A stretch of DNA of 29,522 bases, taken from NCBI GenBank assembly GCA_001412365.1, contig LKUE01000274.1, forward strand, positions 1 to 29,522. The letters are read 5' to 3'. Below the pieces are notes generated by a model. That model was not told the origin of the DNA and ran no database searches. It was given only the letters and a program-made list of their open reading frames with translations. The stretch comes from Desulfuromonas sp. SDB (GTDB lineage: Bacteria; SDB-A). Of the stretch, positions 25,971 to 29,522 are shown piece after piece (within the stretch, counting starts at the first letter, position 1; the number at the start of each line of letters is the position of its first letter). The position numbers were made by a program, and so were the translations under genes.

Positions 25971-25999
25971 ATATTAAAACTACTTCCTTAAATCGTCAA
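25971..25999 (-). promoter_or_regulatory. Sigma70-like promoter of the TonB/PorV operon
   Basis: On the minus strand TTGACG (25994-25999, 5/6) and TAATAT (25971-25976, 4/6) are 17 bases apart. Transcription would begin near 25964, giving a leader of about 45 nt before the receptor gene. The rest of the 203-base gap holds the terminator of the next operon and AT-rich sequence. Confidence 0.55.
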
Positions 26000-26077
26000 G
26001 TAATATCATAACTTATTCAAAAAAACCAGTTTACCTAAGGTATACTAATAAAGGTAATTTTATACAACAAAAATAAA

Positions 26078-26109
26078 TAGACAAAGCCAAAAATCACCTT
26101 ATTTGTCTA
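26078..26109 (-). terminator. Probable terminator of the PATAN/membrane-protein operon
   Basis: An 8-bp perfect stem (TAGACAAA with TTTGTCTA, 26102-26109 and 26078-26085) encloses a 16-base loop and is followed on the minus strand by TTTATTTTTGTTG. It lies about 14 bases after the stop of the gene at 26123. The stem is AT-rich, so efficiency may be modest. Confidence 0.6.
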
Positions 26110-26122
26110 CAATTTAACACCA

Positions 26123-26458
26123 TTAACGATGAGACCATCTGAAGTACATTCCTGAAGCAATAACTGCAAATAAACCAGAGGCTAACAGCATTATTGCTTC
26201 AATAATCCCTGATGCCCCTAAAGATCTCATAAGATCAACTGGATCTTCAACTGAACCTACCTCGGTAATGCTTAGAAAGTGAAATACCACCGCCACCAAC
26301 ATGAACAAGGAGGACAATACTAACAAGATCCAGAACAGGGGAGGTTTCCTGATCAGTCTGAGTAATTTTCTAAGGATTAATCCAAATATGATCAATACAA
26401 TTATCAGACCTACCTGACCGATAACAAACAGCCATTCTGCAATTATTGTTTTAACCAT
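26123..26458 (-). CDS. Small membrane protein of unknown function
   Basis: I do not recognise this 111-residue protein. It has three predicted membrane helices (about 8-30, 40-64 and 84-106) with basic residues after the first helix (RKLLRLIRK), and a short polar segment with SVEDPVDLMRSLGAS between helices two and three. Its ATG overlaps the stop codon of the upstream membrane-protein gene by one base (TAATG), with GGAGG ahead, so it is a genuine, coupled gene. It may form a complex with that neighbour. It is the last gene of the operon. Confidence 0.75.
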   Translation of the reverse strand: MVKTIIAEWLFVIGQVGLIIVLIIFGLILRKLLRLIRKPPLFWILLVLSSLFMLVAVVFHFLSITEVGSVEDPVDLMRSLGASGIIEAIMLLASGLFAVIASGMYFRWSHR

Positions 26459-26850
26459 TATTGCTTCCTCCCAAACCTTTTCTTACGTCTTCCGGAAATA
26501 ACCCGGTAAAATCTGAATATTCCAATTAAGGTAATAATTGAGGAAATTAAAAACAAGCCGTATCCAATATAACCAATTCCGCCCACCAGCCGGTACTTTC
26601 CCTGTAATACCAGCAGACCGGCTTGGATAATAGCGTAGAGCAGAATCCCTGAAGGAGCAATTACTAGAAATTGCCATTCTGTTGCTTTTCTAAGCACCTT
26701 TTCATAATTTCTGGCTGAAAGTCCTAATAATAAAAATGAAAGCCATAACAGAATTGCCGCAACCACAATTCCCCAGGTTTTCATTGTCCACAGTTGCTGG
26801 ACATCCTGGGGCAAACCTCCAGAGATTAAAACCAGCGGCAATAAATTCAT
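26458..26850 (-). CDS. Small membrane protein of unknown function
   Basis: This 130-residue protein has three predicted membrane helices (about 24-45, 60-82 and 88-113) and a strongly basic C-terminal tail (FYRVISGRRKKRFGRKQ) that should face the cytoplasm. I do not recognise the family. The ribosome site AGGGAGG lies inside the last codons of the preceding gene, two bases upstream of the intergenic gap, so it is coupled to the Pro/Glu-rich protein. It could anchor the soluble proteins of this operon to the inner membrane (inference). Confidence 0.75.
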   Translation of the reverse strand: MNLLPLVLISGGLPQDVQQLWTMKTWGIVVAAILLWLSFLLLGLSARNYEKVLRKATEWQFLVIAPSGILLYAIIQAGLLVLQGKYRLVGGIGYIGYGLFLISSIITLIGIFRFYRVISGRRKKRFGRKQ

Positions 26851-26852
26851 AT

Positions 26853-27701
26853 TTAAACCTCCCTTGCAAAATCAACAATTGCCTTGAGGACTTCTTCCTT
26901 CATATCAGAAGCAGAAGATGGTCCAATAAGCAATGAAGTAGAATTGTGAAGTTTATCAACAAGAGTTTTAATTTTTGTTCCCTTGAATTCAGATTGTTTA
27001 TCAGGATTGATGCCTAAATCAGTTAACTCGTTTTCCAGGATAGCATCAGAAAAATCTTCTAAATATTTTTCCAGAACCATGGCAATGGCATTGATTACTT
27101 CTTCTGAATAAATTAACTCGGGCTGAGGAGGTTCTGGTTCAGGAGTGGGCTCCGGTTCAGGTTGAGGAACAGGTTCCGGCTCCGGTTCCGGAGTGGGTTC
27201 TGGTTCCGGCTCAGGCTCCGGTTCAAGCTCCGGTTCAGCCTCCGGTTGAGGAGGAGGAACAGTTTGTTTTTCCGCATCCAAAAGAGATTCAATACTGGGT
27301 TGTTCTTCTTTTTCCTCTATCTGTTCAGTAATTTCTTCTTCTTTTTCAGCAACCTCGGGGGAAGGTTGTAGTGTTTCCGGCTGTTCCTGAAGGGTTTTAA
27401 TCATAGCTTCAATTCTGCGTAATTGAAGCAGGGAGGAGATGTCTTCTTCCCAGGTTAAGCCGATGTACTTTTGATCAATATTTACAAAACTGGCTGAACC
27501 GTCAGTTGCTCTTAAAATTATTGCTTTCACCGAACATTCAGGGATACTGCTTATGGCGCCTTTTAATGAACCAATTGCTCTGACCAGATCATTATCTTTA
27601 ACATCATCTTTCCACAGACCAAACCTTCTACACTTATCCGGTTGAGGTTGAAAGGCAAATGCCGCTCCGGTTGCTTCTTTTAGAGCTTCTGCTTCGGTCA
27701 T
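26853..27701 (-). CDS. Soluble protein with Pro/Glu-rich linker, probable signalling or scaffold protein
   Basis: This 282-residue protein has no signal peptide. It has three parts: an N-terminal domain (about 1-105) whose alternating pattern ([20 protein letters not shown]) could be Roadblock-like; an acidic, Pro/Glu-rich linker (about 105-196, dense PEPE repeats 153-195); and a helical C-terminal domain (about 197-282). The linker should be extended and flexible. No family can be named with certainty. It starts three bases after the stop of the upstream gene and is followed two bases later by a membrane-protein gene. Role is inferred only from its neighbours: a cytoplasmic scaffold in the same complex as the DUF4388 protein. 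Confidence 0.75.
   Translation of the reverse strand: MTEAEALKEATGAAFAFQPQPDKCRRFGLWKDDVKDNDLVRAIGSLKGAISSIPECSVKAIILRATDGSASFVNIDQKYIGLTWEEDISSLLQLRRIEAMIKTLQEQPETLQPSPEVAEKEEEITEQIEEKEEQPSIESLLDAEKQTVPPPQPEAEPELEPEPEPEPEPTPEPEPEPVPQPEPEPTPEPEPPQPELIYSEEVINAIAMVLEKYLEDFSDAILENELTDLGINPDKQSEFKGTKIKTLVDKLHNSTSLLIGPSSASDMKEEVLKAIVDFAREV
27117..27245 (-). repeat. Degenerate tandem repeat encoding the Pro-Glu linker
   Basis: About 130 bases of imperfect six-base units (variants of CCGGAA/CCTGAA with GAACCG on the coding strand) encode PEPE-type repeats, broken by PTPE and PVPQP. Such tracts can change length by slippage in multiples of three or six without breaking the frame. Confidence 0.75.
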
Positions 27702-27704
27702 AAT

Positions 27705-28433
27705 TTATCCTTTTTTTCGGGCAATGAATCCCATCTTCTGAATAACGGTATGAACCTTTTGTTTAGCATCATCAGGTCCCAGTTTTTGAATAGCCAGCCT
27801 GCACAGGGAATCAATTAAAACTTTAGATACTTCATTTACTTCAGATTCAGCAATATCTTCAATTGAATCAGTAACCGAGAGATTGAAATTTTGAATTTCC
27901 AAATGTTCAATTAATTTCTTTTTTCCCCGGAAATCTTCTAGTTTTCTTTCAATTACATCCAGCCAAGGTTTTCTGTCCTGATCGCCTGAAAATTCTTCCA
28001 TTAATAAATTAATCTGTTTTAATTTACTCATTAACAGCCTGAATTCCTTGGTCATGGCAACATCTTGAGGTTTATCCTTTTTCTGGGTAGTATCCGGCTG
28101 CATCGCTTTAATTCCGCTATTGGCAACGGTGTCCGGGTCCACCCCTTCCTTGCACCTAAATCCGATGATGAATATTTCGTCAATCATTACCACTACATAA
28201 CCATTCTCGTCTTCCACCACCATGTACCGGGGTTTACCTAAACCTAAAGAAGAGGAGATGGGAGTACTTACCGAGCCTAAAAAAGCAGCGATGTCGTAGA
28301 GAAAAGAATCAGACTCACCTGAGGTAAATAAAAGATCACCGTCATTAGCAGACAGCACTTCTATGGTTTCAGCATTTCCCTGCTGAAATATTTTCTCACC
28401 AATAGTTCTGGCTTTTTCCCTTATTCTCACCAT
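27705..28433 (-). CDS. Possible Roadblock/LC7-domain protein
   Basis: This 242-residue cytoplasmic protein has an N-terminal domain (about 1-115) with the Roadblock/LC7 pattern: IEVLSANDGDLLFTSGES, an amphipathic helix, then RYMVVEDENGYVVVMIDE and FIIGFRCKEGV. Roadblock proteins such as MglB regulate small Ras-like GTPases. The match is by pattern, not a proven family assignment. The C-terminal half (about 125-242) is helical and contains LGPDDAKQKVHTVIQKM near the end. It lies five bases after the DUF4388 gene and three bases before the next one, so it is part of the same operon. Confidence 0.7.
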   Translation of the reverse strand: MVRIREKARTIGEKIFQQGNAETIEVLSANDGDLLFTSGESDSFLYDIAAFLGSVSTPISSSLGLGKPRYMVVEDENGYVVVMIDEIFIIGFRCKEGVDPDTVANSGIKAMQPDTTQKKDKPQDVAMTKEFRLLMSKLKQINLLMEEFSGDQDRKPWLDVIERKLEDFRGKKKLIEHLEIQNFNLSVTDSIEDIAESEVNEVSKVLIDSLCRLAIQKLGPDDAKQKVHTVIQKMGFIARKKG

Positions 28434-28438
28434 AACTG

Positions 28439-29320
28439 CTATTTATCCTCTCTCTGGGATATCTTCTTCATTACTTGATCATACTTGCGTTTGGCAATTA
28501 TCTTTCCGTAATCATTAACTGCTTTTTCTAAGATCATCCCTCCCAACCGCTGCATAAATTCGTTTATGACAGTGGCATTGCTGGAGCTAATATTATCCTG
28601 ATTTAATCCCAATCCTTCTGCATTCCATATAAAAAAAGGAGCAAGCTTAGATCCGTCCGGATCGTATTTATCAACTTGTTCTTTAAGATAATTTATCCAG
28701 GAGGGGATTCCCACTCCTCCTTCACCGTAAACTTTAACCAGTTCATTAACCTTGGTTAAGGTTGTATTCAACTCTCTTAATGCCGCAGCGGGATCCAGAA
28801 TAAATCCCTTTTCAATCAACCAGCTTATACTGGCATAGACTTCCAGAATTCCGATTTCAGAAGTTTCAATGACATCCTTTAAGGTACCTTCTCCGTCAGT
28901 GAGCACAAACACTTTCCAGTCACTTTTTCTCAAGGTAATGGGTTCATTGGAGTTAAGCCGGGTTGCCCTTTGCAGAACGGTATCCAAAGGAGGAATTTTT
29001 TCCATCAATTCACGTAATTCAATGCGCCTGCGTTCAGCTTCACTTATCAACTGAGCTGATTCTTCAGCAATAGTTTCGGAGGGAGGAAATTCTCCCAGTA
29101 CAAAAAATTCCTTGCCTTGTTGAGCCAGGGTAAGGTTATATAGAGCTTCTAATCCAACTTTATCATTATTAATGGCGTGAACAATTTTGCCATCCTTTAT
29201 ATATATTTCCCCTTTAATGTTTTCACTGTCAATTTTAAAAACCCCGGTTTTACGGAAATGGGATAAAAAATATAAGAGTTCGCTAGGACTAGCATCTTCA
29301 ACTCTACATTCAATTGCCAT
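28439..29320 (-). CDS. DUF4388 (PATAN) domain protein
   Basis: The 293-residue cytoplasmic protein begins with a DUF4388/PATAN domain (about 5-90): the helix ELLYFLSHFRKTGVFKI is followed by GEIYIKDGKIVHAINND, and then a short helix EALYNLTL. PATAN domains occur in response regulators and proteins that control pili, motility and polarity, and often accompany Roadblock proteins and small GTPases. A second region (about 130-175, LTDGEGTLKDVIETSEIG and YASISWLIEKGFI) looks like a winged-helix module. The C-terminal third is helical. ATG 29320 follows GAGGAGG by four bases. It is the first gene of the operon within the window. Confidence 0.82.
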   Translation of the reverse strand: MAIECRVEDASPSELLYFLSHFRKTGVFKIDSENIKGEIYIKDGKIVHAINNDKVGLEALYNLTLAQQGKEFFVLGEFPPSETIAEESAQLISEAERRRIELRELMEKIPPLDTVLQRATRLNSNEPITLRKSDWKVFVLTDGEGTLKDVIETSEIGILEVYASISWLIEKGFILDPAAALRELNTTLTKVNELVKVYGEGGVGIPSWINYLKEQVDKYDPDGSKLAPFFIWNAEGLGLNQDNISSSNATVINEFMQRLGGMILEKAVNDYGKIIAKRKYDQVMKKISQREDK

Positions 29321-29351
29321 ATAACCTCCTCAACAAAACTTGTAAATAATT

Positions 29352-29380
29352 TATATACATCTAAAATCATGCTAAAGCAA
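29352..29380 (-). promoter_or_regulatory. Weak promoter candidate of the PATAN operon
   Basis: On the minus strand TTGCTT (29375-29380, 3/6) and TATATA (29352-29357, 4/6) are 17 bases apart, just upstream of the DUF4388 gene. Support is weak; the operon may also be read from further upstream. Confidence 0.3.
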
Positions 29381-29388
29381 TATTGTTT

Positions 29389-29522
29389 TTACCTTTTTAT
29401 GGTTAGTTTAGCTTGTTTTTTATTTTCATTCCAAACAGTAGATTTATACTTGCTTTCCCTAAGCTTAACTGCAGTTTGATGCTCCCGGTTAGTGGGGTTC
29501 CGCTTAATCATTTCGGTACAAA
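29389..29522 (-). CDS. Possible 3' end of a gene running off the right edge
   Basis: One minus-strand frame stays open for 43 codons from the window edge to a TAA at 29389-29391. It would encode a Lys/Arg-rich C-terminus (for example KLRESKYKSTVWNENKK near the end). The bases are more GC-rich than the flanking intergenic region, as for coding sequence. Open frames of this length occur by chance, so this is tentative, and no family can be named. Confidence 0.35.
   Translation of the reverse strand, partial: CTEMIKRNPTNREHQTAVKLRESKYKSTVWNENKKQAKLTIKR

Noticed and set aside
27117-27245. The repeat tract as a CRISPR or regulatory repeat array
   Set aside because: The units are six bases, imperfect and in frame with a Pro-Glu linker, with no spacers.
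29389-29522. A tRNA gene at the right edge
   Set aside because: No cloverleaf or GGTTCGA-type T-loop could be found on either strand.

Overview
Organism: the window looks like a chromosome segment of an uncultured FCB-group bacterium. Candidatus Cloacimonadota or a close relative is my best guess, from protein style only. The signs are subtilases with a fervidolysin-type prodomain, many secreted proteins ending in an ~80-100 residue type IX secretion (T9SS)-like C-terminal sorting domain, a PorV/PorQ-like barrel, a TonB-dependent receptor with an N-terminal carboxypeptidase-regulatory domain, and strong AGGAGG ribosome sites. Almost every gene is on the minus strand. There is no rRNA, tRNA, CRISPR array or mobile element that I can see.

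Layout, in plus-strand coordinates. (1) 46-9872 holds four paralogous secreted subtilisin-like proteases, all on the minus strand, interrupted by one plus-strand pair (MobA-like nucleotidyltransferase and HAD phosphatase, 2312-3540). (2) 9952-14491 holds an Asp-box beta-propeller protein and an 855-residue surface protein. (3) 14605-25999 is a long minus-strand operon that reads, in transcription order: TonB-dependent receptor, exbB, exbD, exbD, tonB, an 856-residue surface protein, a PorV-like barrel, a second exbB-like gene, and an Asp-box propeller protein. It starts at a good sigma70-like promoter and ends at a clear terminator. (4) 26078-29320 is a separate five-gene minus-strand operon: a DUF4388/PATAN protein, a possible Roadblock/LC7 protein, a Pro/Glu-rich linker protein and two small membrane proteins. 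A possible gene end runs off the right edge.

How the parts may work together (inference): region 3 joins a complete TonB energising complex and its outer-membrane receptor to two sorting-domain proteins and the type of barrel (PorV) that delivers such proteins to the cell surface. Region 2 is a duplicated copy of the surface-protein/propeller pair. Region 1 could supply secreted proteolysis. The simplest reading is a surface machine for capturing and importing products of extracellular breakdown, possibly peptides, but no substrate can be read from the sequence. No core T9SS motor or translocon genes lie in the window, so the secretion route is inferred from the sorting domains and the PorV-like gene. 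Five of the sorting-domain proteins share a short G-V/I-E-E motif 94-104 residues before their C-terminus, which may mark the junction of mature protein and sorting signal.

Several longest-open-frame starts were moved inward to the codon that sits 4-9 nt after an AGGAGG-type site; this is noted in the entries. No gene-free stretch exceeds 300 bases.
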